A DNA stretch of 64,000 bases from NCBI RefSeq assembly GCF_052118845.1, contig NZ_JBQKGJ010000017.1:9004-73003 (forward strand), read 5' to 3'. This document shows, one piece after another, positions 1 to 7,278 of this stretch (within the stretch, counting starts at the first letter, position 1; each line of letters starts with the position of its first letter). The position numbers and the translations under genes are program-made. The notes beneath the pieces were generated by a model. It had not been told where the DNA came from and ran no database searches. It saw only the letters and a list, made by a program, of their open reading frames with translations. This DNA comes from Bilifractor sp002394235 (GTDB lineage: Bacteria > Bacillota > Clostridia > Lachnospirales > Lachnospiraceae).

Positions 1-1091
1 GTACCGAATGCGCTTGCGTCAACAAACCATCCGAGTGAATTTTTTCCCAGAAGCGGTGTGAGGATCGTAATGATACCGATGAAGACAATCGCATTTCCCG
101 GTGTATGATATTTCTTGTGAAGCTTCCCGAAGAAGTCCGGAAGCATCTTAGCCCGGCCCATGGAATAAAGTACTCTGGTTGCGCCGATAATAAAGCCATT
201 CCAGCTGGACAGGATTCCCATAATCGCTGTAACAACAATCAGTTTACCTGCAATCGGATTATTCGCCGCATAATTCACAGCGTTTACCACAGACAATCCC
301 TCTCTGCCAAGGATCTCATTCGGTGCCGCAAAGGAACTGGCAAGAATAATCATGATATACCATCCTGCAGCTAAAAGGATCGATGCCACAATGGCAGCAG
401 GTATCTTTTTTAGCGGAAGATTCATTTCCTCCGCCACCTGTGGAATAACATCAAAGCCGACAAACATAGCCGGAACAGCCAGAACCACAGAAAACATCCC
501 GTTCGTTGACGTAAACAGCGGTTTCATATTCTCCATCGAACCATTCATACCGCTGATAATCGCGAAGCCAATGCCGCCGACAGCCAGTATTGTTGTGACC
601 ACCGCCTGAAAAATTGTGGAGATCTTAATCCCCTTTGTATTGATCACGCACAATAATGCTCCGACGCATACAGGGATTACCAGCCAGGTCGCATATACAT
701 CAAATCCGGCGATGGTCCAAAGATAACCATATCTCGGGATCGTAATCAGGTAGTCAATCGCTGTAACCAGCGCCGGTCCCTCCCATGCAGCGACACCGAT
801 ATATGCAAAAGCGATCATCCACCCGGAGAACCATGCCCCGTGGTAGCCCAATGCCTTATACGTAAAAACGAGTTCCCCTCCGGAATATGGCAATGCGGGA
901 GTAAGCTCACAATAGGTCAGGCCGACAAAAATACAGAGAACGGCACCAATGACAAACGCAAGCACCGCACCAATCGTCCCGCCCCGGTCAACCCAATTTC
1001 CGGTAAGCGCTACCCATCCCCAACCAATCATCGTGCTGAAGGCGAGGACAAGAACATCCTTAAATTTTAAATTCCTGTTCAGGGTTTCTAT
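1..1091 (-). CDS. APC-superfamily amino acid permease, 3' end outside window, apparent ATA start
   Basis: Translating the minus strand gives an open frame of about 363 codons that runs off the window edge. It has repeated hydrophobic segments and APC transporter features: an N-terminal MIGWGW glycine-rich first helix, then LTYCELTPALPYSGGE and WMIAFAYIGVAAWEG. It is probably a proton-coupled amino acid importer in the cytoplasmic membrane; the substrate cannot be read from sequence. No ATG, GTG or TTG lies between the upstream in-frame TAG and the MIGWGW motif. The family's usual charged N-terminus (ETLNRNLKFKDV) is present and is preceded by ATA at 1089-1091, which sits 8 nt after a perfect AGGAGG. 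Starting at the internal ATG would cut into the first helix. The ATA start is therefore seen in context but is an inference. The family call is firm, the start less so. Confidence 0.8.
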   Translation of the reverse strand, partial: METLNRNLKFKDVLVLAFSTMIGWGWVALTGNWVDRGGTIGAVLAFVIGAVLCIFVGLTYCELTPALPYSGGELVFTYKALGYHGAWFSGWMIAFAYIGVAAWEGPALVTAIDYLITIPRYGYLWTIAGFDVYATWLVIPVCVGALLCVINTKGIKISTIFQAVVTTILAVGGIGFAIISGMNGSMENMKPLFTSTNGMFSVVLAVPAMFVGFDVIPQVAEEMNLPLKKIPAAIVASILLAAGWYIMIILASSFAAPNEILGREGLSVVNAVNYAANNPIAGKLIVVTAIMGILSSWNGFIIGATRVLYSMGRAKMLPDFFGKLHKKYHTPGNAIVFIGIITILTPLLGKNSLGWFVDASAFG

Positions 1092-1099
1092 GAATCTGT

Positions 1100-1105
1100 C
1101 CTCCT
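1100..1105 (-). promoter_or_regulatory. Shine-Dalgarno site that places the permease start at ATA
   Basis: A perfect AGGAGG on the minus strand lies 8 nt before ATA (1089-1091). No standard start codon lies at usable spacing in the permease frame, so this site supports either ATA initiation or a recently mutated ATG. Confidence 0.7.
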
Positions 1106-1125
1106 AATAAACTCCTACCCAACTC

Positions 1126-1722
1126 CTACTCAACCATCGGATTGACTGACTTACAAACTGACAACAGGGAAATTATCACTGTTCCGCAGAATGCTCCGGA
1201 CACATCCAGCCAGACATCTGCGATCTGTGGACCTCTCCCACTGAAAATCTGGATGGTCTCATCGATGAACGCAATGTAAAAAGCATATCTTACAGAAGTC
1301 AGCGTCCTGCCGTGCAGCAGCCGAGAAAACCTCTTCATGAGACTTTCACTTTTTGGGGAAGCCGTTCCGCAAGCTGCCCCGGCATCAGAAGCTGCCGTAC
1401 ATGCTGCCGCAGTGTCAGAAGTTGTCGCACACGCTGCCGCAGTGTCAGAAATTGTCGTACATGCTGCCGCAGTGTCAGAGAATCGGACATTCTGATACAG
1501 CCTGAGTTCTGTTCCAAGTATGAAATACTCGGTAAAGTGGGCCATTTTTCTGATCAGGTGGTTTGTCACCCGGTCCCTGCCTACGATAACCGATAAAACC
1601 GGATACAAAATCTTCAGAAAAAAACCACTCTCATCGGCCGAGGCTGGCCTTGGCACCATAGAATGGCCCCAGATAAATGCAAGGGTAAGGAATATAATAA
1701 TCGTGATGACTTTTCGTTTCAT
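1126..1722 (-). CDS. VanZ-like membrane protein with an inserted 10-residue repeat
   Basis: This 198-residue protein has the VanZ-like pattern: an N-terminal membrane helix, WGHSMVPRPASADESG, then NHLIRKMAHFTEYFILG, and near the C-terminus DETIQIFSGRGPQIADVWLDVSG with a last hydrophobic helix. VanZ-like proteins are small integral membrane proteins. Teicoplanin resistance is known for VanZ itself, but most relatives have no known substrate. Between the conserved halves (about residues 80-125) lies a low-complexity insert of four 10-residue units, three close to SDTAAACTTI and one degenerate. Each unit carries a cysteine. The insert is encoded by 30-bp tandem repeats and keeps the frame, so the protein may tolerate length change there. 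It stands alone between the permease and the antitoxin gene. Confidence 0.75.
   Translation of the reverse strand: MKRKVITIIIFLTLAFIWGHSMVPRPASADESGFFLKILYPVLSVIVGRDRVTNHLIRKMAHFTEYFILGTELRLYQNVRFSDTAAACTTISDTAAACATTSDTAAACTAASDAGAACGTASPKSESLMKRFSRLLHGRTLTSVRYAFYIAFIDETIQIFSGRGPQIADVWLDVSGAFCGTVIISLLSVCKSVNPMVE
1355..1474. repeat. 30-bp tandem repeat inside the VanZ-like gene
   Basis: Three close copies of a 30-bp unit lie at 1385-1414, 1415-1444 and 1445-1474, and a diverged fourth at about 1355-1384. The period is a multiple of three and adds 10 residues per copy. Confidence 0.9.
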
Positions 1723-1829
1723 AATGTGTGATTTATGTACTACTTAACAGACTTAGCAAAGGTTATCCTTTAAACTGCTAGTTCATATTTCTCTTTTAAA
1801 TCATTTAATATGTAATGATGACTCTGTAT

Positions 1830-2156
1830 TCATTCATTGACAGTCTCTTTCTCTTTATGCCCTTCGAGCAACTGATCAAATGCTTCGTCCACAGAGACTC
1901 CTCTTCCAGCTTTTACATCCGCAAGCCCCGCCGCCATTCGAGAATCAAATTCTTCTTTGGCCATCTTGCTTAATGCCCGAGGGCCGTTCTCAGGGACATA
2001 CGGTCTGAACGGAAGTCCATGGCAATATATAATCTGCCTGTAGAACATATTTATTCCTACAGATGCAGGAATTCCCATAGCCGAAAGAATGTCTTCTGCT
2101 TTTGTCTTCACATTTTCTTCAACACGTGCATTAACGTTTGCTGTTTTATTCGCCAT
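1830..2156 (-). CDS. RelB/DinJ-family antitoxin, no adjacent toxin
   Basis: The 108-residue product has the RelB/DinJ layout. An N-terminal ribbon-helix-helix (NVNARVEENVKTKAEDIL, then MGIPASVGINMFYRQI) is followed by the short conserved PFRPYVP stretch and an acidic helical tail that would bind the toxin. I chose the ATG at 2156 because AGGTGG lies 8 nt upstream; an upstream GTG would add four residues but has no such spacing. Antitoxins of this family neutralise RelE/YafQ-type ribosome-dependent nucleases and repress their own operon. No RelE/YafQ gene follows on the minus strand, so this is an orphan antitoxin or the partner has been lost. A truncated YafQ-like gene lies 4 kb away, but it has its own antitoxin remnant. 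Confidence 0.8.
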   Translation of the reverse strand: MANKTANVNARVEENVKTKAEDILSAMGIPASVGINMFYRQIIYCHGLPFRPYVPENGPRALSKMAKEEFDSRMAAGLADVKAGRGVSVDEAFDQLLEGHKEKETVNE

Positions 2157-2200
2157 AAGTGCCACCACCTTTCTACTACGAATATAGCGCTTAATGATGC

Positions 2201-3151
2201 TTATAGCAAGCTAATGTGTTGCTTAACGCTTATTGTACTCCCTGAATCCGCAGTACCCATACGGTGAAAAAAGCGAGGATGATCATGTGCAGGTTGTAGG
2301 CAAGGTAATCGGTACCGTAAGCGCAGACGAGATTCCCGACGCAGAAGATTCCGCGATGCTGAAGGAACCGCTCTTTCGAAGCAGGAGCACCTGCTCCATT
2401 TTTTCTTCCGTTTGATCGTTTCTTCTTCATGGTTACTCTCCTTTCGCCCTAAGGTTGTAAGTACAAGAATTCCTTCCCTACGCACAGAAAAGATCTGTCC
2501 GTTCTGAGCAAAGGAAGCTGGGATATTCTTGCAGATATATGCGGACCATCCGGGCGTGATTTTGAACGGTCCGGGAACCTTCTCTCCTGCACAGATAAAC
2601 GGAACTTTCGGAGAGAAATCGGAAATGAAAAATGCCACCCGCCGATAAAATGCGGATGGCTGTAAGAAATATGGATTGACAGCGCTTGAATAGGCTGGCA
2701 GTATGGGGTTAAAAGATAAACTTGCTCTTGCTTCCGCTATCCTGAAGGAACTGCTATCCGAAGAGCTGTATGTGTTCGAGAGGGCGGATGGTGTTCCGTT
2801 TTGACGATATTCTAGTGTGAAAATACCGATACGTCGGATTGCTGTCCTCTCTTCCGGTCTTCTTATCGTGGCACTTCTTACACCCTGCGTTCCGGTACTC
2901 CTCATTTCTCCCTTATAAGCATCATTTTCTGTTAAAAACGAGATGTTCGTCCCAGCAAAATCGAACGGTGCTGTTGGAGAATCGGAAATTACGTTGACAC
3001 TCTCCGCCGCATTCATCAAATGATCTTCTTCCGGCGGTTCGAGATGATATCTCTTGCCATTCTCATCACGTATGAAAAAGCTCATGTTCTGTGTGCAAAC
3101 TGCCTGCCGTATCAAAGCCAGCGTTGCGGATGACATGCTTTGAAAATCCAT
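2201..3151 (-). CDS. uncharacterised ORF, doubtful
   Basis: An open frame of 316 codons with a weak AGGA eight nt before ATG. I recognise no domain. The first 90 residues look protein-like (SFFIRDENGKRYHLEPPEED), whereas the later part is rich in Ser, Arg and Pro without clear structure. Its last 75 codons overlap, in another frame, a small ORF (2230-2430) that has a much better ribosome binding site. The region therefore probably holds a decayed or laterally acquired fragment with the small ORF as its live part. It starts 31 bp from the divergent plus-strand gene at 3183. Confidence 0.25.
   Translation of the reverse strand: MDFQSMSSATLALIRQAVCTQNMSFFIRDENGKRYHLEPPEEDHLMNAAESVNVISDSPTAPFDFAGTNISFLTENDAYKGEMRSTGTQGVRSATIRRPEERTAIRRIGIFTLEYRQNGTPSALSNTYSSSDSSSFRIAEARASLSFNPILPAYSSAVNPYFLQPSAFYRRVAFFISDFSPKVPFICAGEKVPGPFKITPGWSAYICKNIPASFAQNGQIFSVRREGILVLTTLGRKESNHEEETIKRKKKWSRCSCFERAVPSASRNLLRRESRLRLRYRLPCLQPAHDHPRFFHRMGTADSGSTISVKQHISLL
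2230..2430 (-). CDS. small 66-residue membrane-type protein
   Basis: This short ORF has a strong Shine-Dalgarno sequence (AAAGGAG, 7 nt before ATG). The product has a very basic N-terminus (MKKKRSNGRKN) and a hydrophobic C-terminal segment (NLHMIILAFFTVWVLRIQ) that could be one membrane helix. I do not recognise a family. The good start signal is the main reason to prefer it over the longer overlapping frame. A function cannot be assigned. Confidence 0.4.
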   Translation of the reverse strand: MKKKRSNGRKNGAGAPASKERFLQHRGIFCVGNLVCAYGTDYLAYNLHMIILAFFTVWVLRIQGVQ

Positions 3152-3182
3152 TTAATTTATCCTAACTCAAGGAGGAACCACT

Positions 3183-3785
3183 ATGGCACCTTCCAATCTT
3201 GCTAATATTCAATATTCCGAAAAAATCATCAGTGAAATCGCAGGTGATGATCTGACTCCGATAGGATTCATGGGAAGTGACCTTCGCGACAATATAAAGT
3301 TCTTTATCAATGACAGACATCTGGATGTAAAAAAAGATATTCATCAGATCCAGGAAGCTCTCGGGAAGAATCTGATTATTCGTCAAAAAGCGGGAGGAGT
3401 CTGCATCCGAACATCGTTGACGCCATGCGCCAGGGATACGCAAACAAATGAATTTATGTGTGCAAATAGCCCCTGTCCAAATTTTTTTCAGTTCTACTAC
3501 ATGGCGGATTTATCCTATCTGGACTTTCAGACACTGCAGAAAACCTATGCGGAAAATCTTTCCAATGGACGTACAAGGGCTGCACAGAAGGCGCTTCAGA
3601 AAATCAAAGATCTTTTGCGTAGAAGGTTAACGCCAGAGTTGGATGAATTAGACCGGGAAATAGCGCGTATGGGCAAGGGACATGTAATTATACGCAATCC
3701 ATCACTGAGTACAATTATTGATCATGAAACAGAAATCAGGGAGGAAATTGCTCTATGGATGGAGAAGCGGTCAGATCGTTTCTGA
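3183..3785 (+). CDS. recombinase-associated protein, like the C-terminal part of large transposon tyrosine recombinases
   Basis: The 200-residue product begins 7 nt after a perfect AAGGAGG, so this start looks real. The centre has a cysteine-rich stretch (GGVCIRTSLTPC, then MCANSPCPNFFQFYYM) followed by a basic helical segment (RTRAAQKALQKIKDLLRRR). That order resembles the tail after the catalytic domain of large integrase-like proteins from clostridial mobile elements. The tyrosine-recombinase catalytic residues are absent. It may be an internally deleted recombinase or an accessory protein of one. It is one of the few plus-strand genes here and lies among other mobile-element debris. The family assignment is from memory and is tentative. 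Confidence 0.4.
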   Translation: MAPSNLANIQYSEKIISEIAGDDLTPIGFMGSDLRDNIKFFINDRHLDVKKDIHQIQEALGKNLIIRQKAGGVCIRTSLTPCARDTQTNEFMCANSPCPNFFQFYYMADLSYLDFQTLQKTYAENLSNGRTRAAQKALQKIKDLLRRRLTPELDELDREIARMGKGHVIIRNPSLSTIIDHETEIREEIALWMEKRSDRF

Positions 3786-3829
3786 TCGCTCCTATATCTT
3801 TTACAGTAAACCTCATACGATAAGTCGTG

Positions 3830-5707
3830 TCACAAACTGTATAAGTCCAGACGTTTTCTGATATATTCCCTCATTCCGGGATCGGTACAGTAAATATAGC
3901 ATCCTTTCATTCCCCGGGTCATAAGCGTGCGATATGTATTTTTTATGATTTCATCTGCACGATCGACTGCATCTTCCGGATGTTCTTTGTAAAGCTTCTT
4001 TATCCCTCGCAAAGACTGATCCGTTTTTGCTCTTTTTTTAAAATCAGTAACTACATGACCATTTTCATATCGGATATCATCTCCCATAATGACACCAACA
4101 TAATCAAACTCCAGACCCTGTGTGGTATGGATGCAGCCCGCCTCATTAACAGAGTATTCACCGATAGCGAATGCCTCTCCACCATCCAGATTCCAGCTAA
4201 TTTCAAAATCTCCGATTTTAATGTCATGAAAATCAGTATCATTTCTTGTCTTCTTGGGCCAATCCCAGCAGTATCCAGCCAAGATTCTGGATCGATTATT
4301 CACCTTATTTTTCTCTAAAATGAGCTTTCTCATATCTTCCGGATTATCGAAAACCCTTACATCATAATTGAGTCCATATAGATTATAATTCGCAGTCTCA
4401 CGGATCTCGAGAAGATCATCAACCCATGCAAGATATCCATTTGATCCATTACATCTGAACTGAGAAAGAAGCTCCAGTTCTGTTACCTCTGATCCCTCTT
4501 CTTTTGCCCATTTCAAGATTTCGTCTACCGAACCAATATCAGACATAGTGACTCGTTGACTTTCATCAATAAAAAATACAGAGCATGCAGCCGCATGGAT
4601 GATTTCTTTGATCTGATTTTCTCCCTTATTATGAAACATTCCGGATTTTTCACTTAACCGGTGTGCCTCATCTACAAGCAGTGTATGAATCATATTATTG
4701 CCGACTTCTGTGTAAGTACCAGAGTTCTTAAACATATTATCAACGCTGCTCTTCTTGACTTTTCCTTTTAGCTTTGCAGCATAAACCTGTCTCGGAGCAC
4801 TATTATGGGTAACATATTGAACAAATTGTCCTCTTTGGGTCAGTTCAGCCAATAACCTTACAGCAATTACACTCTTACCTGTTCCGGGACCACCTTTGCA
4901 GATAATGGTCCGTTTTGTATGATCTCGCTGGCACTTTGTTGATAGCTTTATGATTTCTTCATAAACAACACGCTGTTCATCGATCATGACAAATTCTTTA
5001 TTGCCCTTAATCATAGAAGCAATAGAATCCTGAAGGCTTTTTGATGGTCTTATCGTTCCGCGATCAACAAGATAAAGAACTTTTTCTTTGTCTCCTGTTT
5101 TTACGCACTTTTTTATAAATGCTCTTAAATCAGGCACCTGTCCCTTTGTAAAAACCGGTGCTTCAGACGTATATGCAGCATACTGTCTATCATCGACGGG
5201 ATCGTCATCCTTTCGGATATAATTATGAAGATAGGCACATGGTATAAGATGTACATTTTGATCCTGCACTGCAGAATTATAATCCGCTATTAATCGGGCA
5301 TAGGACCAAGCCTGATACGAAGGATGAACCACCTTCCGTTCCGCATTTCCGGTATAAGTCTCAACAAGAGCATTACTATTGTGCACTTTATTCAGCTTGC
5401 TCCATTGTTTTAATTCGATTATGACCATTCCAGGCCTTTTATTGATATCATATCCGGAAATCATGAAGTCAACTCGCTTTGCTGTCTGCGGGATATTATA
5501 CTCAATGGCAATTCCTGCATCAGATGGAATTTCAGGATCATTCATGACCTTATACATGTATTCCATCGAGTTAACCCATGACATCCTTTCATTGGCCACC
5601 GTATGTCTTCCCATCTTCTGTAAGATTAATTGTTCAATCTTGTCAGCGATGGTGTCATCCTCAACATTTTCCAGAAAGTCACTCTTTATGCCCTCGTAAA
5701 CGATCAT
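3830..5707 (-). CDS. nuclease-helicase protein (DUF2075/SLFN-type helicase with PD-(D/E)XK domain)
   Basis: The 625-residue protein joins two parts. Residues about 60-140 carry a PD-(D/E)XK-like nuclease signature: RVDF with Asp80, then IIELKQW with Glu98 and Lys100, then the helix HPSYQAWSYA with Gln132 and Tyr136. Residues 265-625 are a DUF2075-type helicase with Walker A GGPGTGKS (272-279), Walker B LLVDEAHRL, a second acidic motif FFIDESQR, and the late motifs HTTQGLEFDYVGVI and RTLMTRGMKGCYI. It would act on nucleic acid in the cytoplasm. The start follows AAAGGGA by five nt and overlaps the upstream MazG-like gene by four bases, so the two are translated together. Such pairs recur in accessory regions, which makes a defence role plausible but unproven. 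Confidence 0.8.
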   Translation of the reverse strand: MIVYEGIKSDFLENVEDDTIADKIEQLILQKMGRHTVANERMSWVNSMEYMYKVMNDPEIPSDAGIAIEYNIPQTAKRVDFMISGYDINKRPGMVIIELKQWSKLNKVHNSNALVETYTGNAERKVVHPSYQAWSYARLIADYNSAVQDQNVHLIPCAYLHNYIRKDDDPVDDRQYAAYTSEAPVFTKGQVPDLRAFIKKCVKTGDKEKVLYLVDRGTIRPSKSLQDSIASMIKGNKEFVMIDEQRVVYEEIIKLSTKCQRDHTKRTIICKGGPGTGKSVIAVRLLAELTQRGQFVQYVTHNSAPRQVYAAKLKGKVKKSSVDNMFKNSGTYTEVGNNMIHTLLVDEAHRLSEKSGMFHNKGENQIKEIIHAAACSVFFIDESQRVTMSDIGSVDEILKWAKEEGSEVTELELLSQFRCNGSNGYLAWVDDLLEIRETANYNLYGLNYDVRVFDNPEDMRKLILEKNKVNNRSRILAGYCWDWPKKTRNDTDFHDIKIGDFEISWNLDGGEAFAIGEYSVNEAGCIHTTQGLEFDYVGVIMGDDIRYENGHVVTDFKKRAKTDQSLRGIKKLYKEHPEDAVDRADEIIKNTYRTLMTRGMKGCYIYCTDPGMREYIRKRLDLYSL

Positions 5708-6075
5708 ACTTTTCCCTTTCCAGACGATAAATATGCCGTATATTTATCCGATTTTCCATATGCTTTATCCACCGGATATTTTCTTTTGTTTGTATCAATC
5801 TTTTGTTCTACGATCTCAGATATATCAAATCCAAGATCATGCCCCATGAGCAGAGAATAAATCAGCACATCCGCAAGTTCTTCTTTAATCTTAGATACTT
5901 TATTCTCTGTATCAGCCTCAACATCTTCTCCAGACCATTGAAAGACCTCTAAAAGTTCTGCGGCTTCAAGAGATATTGAAATTGCCATATCTTTAGAATT
6001 GTGAAACTTTTTCCAGTCTCTGGCATCTCTGAATGCTACGATTTCATCTGTTAGTTCTTTTATCGAATCGTTCAT
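5704..6075 (-). CDS. MazG-like nucleotide pyrophosphohydrolase
   Basis: This 123-residue protein has the all-helical MazG/dUTPase-2 metal-binding pattern: SLEAAELLEVFQW (paired Glu), then KIKEELADVLIYSLLMG, where Glu and Asp complete the magnesium site. The family hydrolyses nucleoside triphosphates to monophosphate and pyrophosphate, often non-canonical or phage-modified nucleotides. The stop overlaps the start of the nuclease-helicase gene by four bases, so the pair forms a tight two-gene operon. A linked pyrophosphohydrolase could deplete or sanitise nucleotides while the partner acts on DNA or RNA. The family call is firm; the substrate is unknown. Confidence 0.85.
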   Translation of the reverse strand: MNDSIKELTDEIVAFRDARDWKKFHNSKDMAISISLEAAELLEVFQWSGEDVEADTENKVSKIKEELADVLIYSLLMGHDLGFDISEIVEQKIDTNKRKYPVDKAYGKSDKYTAYLSSGKGKV

Positions 6076-6159
6076 TTCGCTTTACCCATTCTGTTATGAT
6101 CATATCTGAAATTTTTACCTTACGAAGTTCTTTAATCATATTATAATACCAGTTTTAAT

Positions 6160-6330
6160 CCTTCAACAGTTGATGAACCTTCTTTTACCGTCACCAGAGA
6201 GAATCCTAATACTGATACAATCGCAGCAATGAATGAGTATTATAAGATGAAGGCTCATCCTGAGAAATATAAAAAATACTCTTCGTTTCGCAGTGCAATG
6301 AACGATGTGCTGGAGGACAACGATGCTTGA
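6160..6330 (+). pseudogene. RelB/DinJ-type antitoxin remnant (C-terminal part only)
   Basis: An open frame without its own start encodes the tail of a RelB-like antitoxin: TRENPNTDTIAAMNEYYKMK, then YSSFRSAMNDVLEDNDA and stop. The N-terminal DNA-binding part is missing. The stop overlaps the ATG of the next frame in the usual antitoxin-toxin manner, which identifies the pair. Confidence 0.65.
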
Positions 6331-6384
6331 TGTTATTCTCTCCAACCGCTTCAAAAAAGACCTGAAAGTGATCTCTAAGCGAGG

Positions 6385-6561
6385 CTATGATCTTGATCTT
6401 TTAGACGATGTCGTAAACAAATTAGCCAGGATGGAACCGCTTCCGGCAAAGAATCTCGAGGTATCAAGGCCGGACATCTCCACCGCACCCATGAACCCAG
6501 CGGCCTGCTCGGCAGAAAACCCCATCGACTGGAACTGGATTCTTTTAATGCGATCTGCCAT
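6385..6561 (-). pseudogene. phage-like fragment, possibly tape-measure related
   Basis: A 58-codon frame begins 9 nt after AGGAGG. Its first part (QFQSMGFSAEQAAGF, then VEMSGLDTS) looks like the helical repeats of TP901-type tail tape-measure proteins. After about 33 residues it runs into the reversed toxin sequence. It looks like a piece of prophage that broke the toxin gene. The phage assignment rests on a short match and is weak. Confidence 0.3.
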
Positions 6562-6593
6562 GTGTTCTCACCTCCTGAAAAACGGCATGAAAA

Positions 6594-6620
6594 AAGCACT
6601 GGCCATATTGGTCAGTGCTT
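6594..6620 (-). terminator. rho-independent terminator
   Basis: Inverted repeat AAGCACTG / CAGTGCTT with extra CCA/TGG pairs and a short loop. On the minus strand it is followed directly by a run of T. It lies downstream of the 6705-6944 gene. Confidence 0.75.
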
Positions 6621-6704
6621 GCAACTAAATGACTTTTTTCTTCTATTGCAAAACCATTTCTGGAATTCCCATTCGTATTGCATATCCCATTCGGGTATTC
6701 CTTC

Positions 6705-6944
6705 CTAGAAATCAGAGAGATCAATAGCAGCGGAAACCTTCCCTTTTTTAAAGTTTGCGATTGCCCTGTCCATGTCTCTCATGGTCTCTTGCGAAATACC
6801 TTCTGGAACAGTCAGTTCCCGCGGCTCCAAAATGATGCATCCATTCTGGTATTCCTTGACATTATAATATTGGTACTGTGCACCTCTAAGCGTAACTCTC
6901 TTCTTGCTATCGATATGCACCGTATAATCTTTGGTCGCCTCCAT
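6705..6944 (-). CDS. small antitoxin-like protein with an AbrB-like beta N-terminus
   Basis: The 79-residue product begins KDYTVHIDSKKRVTLRG, a short beta-rich stretch like the swapped-hairpin DNA-binding antitoxins. A middle segment (YQYYNVKEYQNGCIILEP) and a helical C-terminus with acidic end (AIANFKKGKVSAAIDLSDF) follow; such tails usually bind a partner toxin. I chose the ATG at 6944 because GGAG lies 9 nt upstream. A 14-bp perfect palindrome sits 23 bp upstream and could be its own operator. No toxin gene follows before the terminator at 6594-6620. The call as antitoxin is an inference from shape and context. Confidence 0.5.
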   Translation of the reverse strand: MEATKDYTVHIDSKKRVTLRGAQYQYYNVKEYQNGCIILEPRELTVPEGISQETMRDMDRAIANFKKGKVSAAIDLSDF

Positions 6945-6966
6945 AGTATTCATCTCCAAGCAATAT

Positions 6967-6980
6967 GTGGGATATCCCAC
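6967..6980. promoter_or_regulatory. 14-bp perfect palindrome, likely operator
   Basis: GTGGGATATCCCAC is perfectly self-complementary and lies immediately upstream of the small antitoxin-like gene. Its position fits autoregulation by a dimeric repressor. Confidence 0.5.
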
Positions 6981-7080
6981 CTATCTCTATACTACTCTCA
7001 GCAAACCATCTTGTCAACATGACCTCTTTATTATCTCTGTTTGATACTTACATCTGCTGGAAGATGAGCTAACAAACGTT

Positions 7081-7265
7081 CAATCCGCTTAAAACGAATC
7101 GAAATCCTGTTGTGTCGCCACCTGCCGGTATTCATCATCACAGAGGTCGTTTCCAGACTCGATTTAAATAATTTAGTCATCCATATATTCATTTAAGGCA
7201 TCTGTATCAATTGCCTTTACTTCAAATGTTTTTCTTACGGATACACAGAAATTATATTCGATCAT
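7081..7265 (-). other. short coding remnants downstream of nothing recognisable
   Basis: A 30-codon frame (7173-7265) starts MIEYNFCVSVRKTFEV and ends EYMDD. A second short frame downstream of it, without a start, ends in DEYRQVATQQDFDSF. They look like two pieces of one decayed small gene separated by a frameshift. I recognise no family, and nothing else is visible between 6990 and 7278. Confidence 0.25.
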
Positions 7266-7278
7266 CAGCTTTGCTCTG

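Larger units (their letters stand above)
6323..6628 (+). pseudogene. YafQ-type toxin gene cut after 46 codons
   Basis: The ATG at 6323 overlaps the antitoxin stop. The first 46 codons (MLDVILSNRFKKDLKVISKR, then LARMEPLPAKN) match the N-terminus of YafQ/RelE-type mRNA interferases. After PLPAKN the family normally continues with the catalytic His and Arg region. Here the frame passes into unrelated sequence whose opposite strand encodes a phage-like peptide. The toxin active site is therefore missing and the module is dead. Confidence 0.65.
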
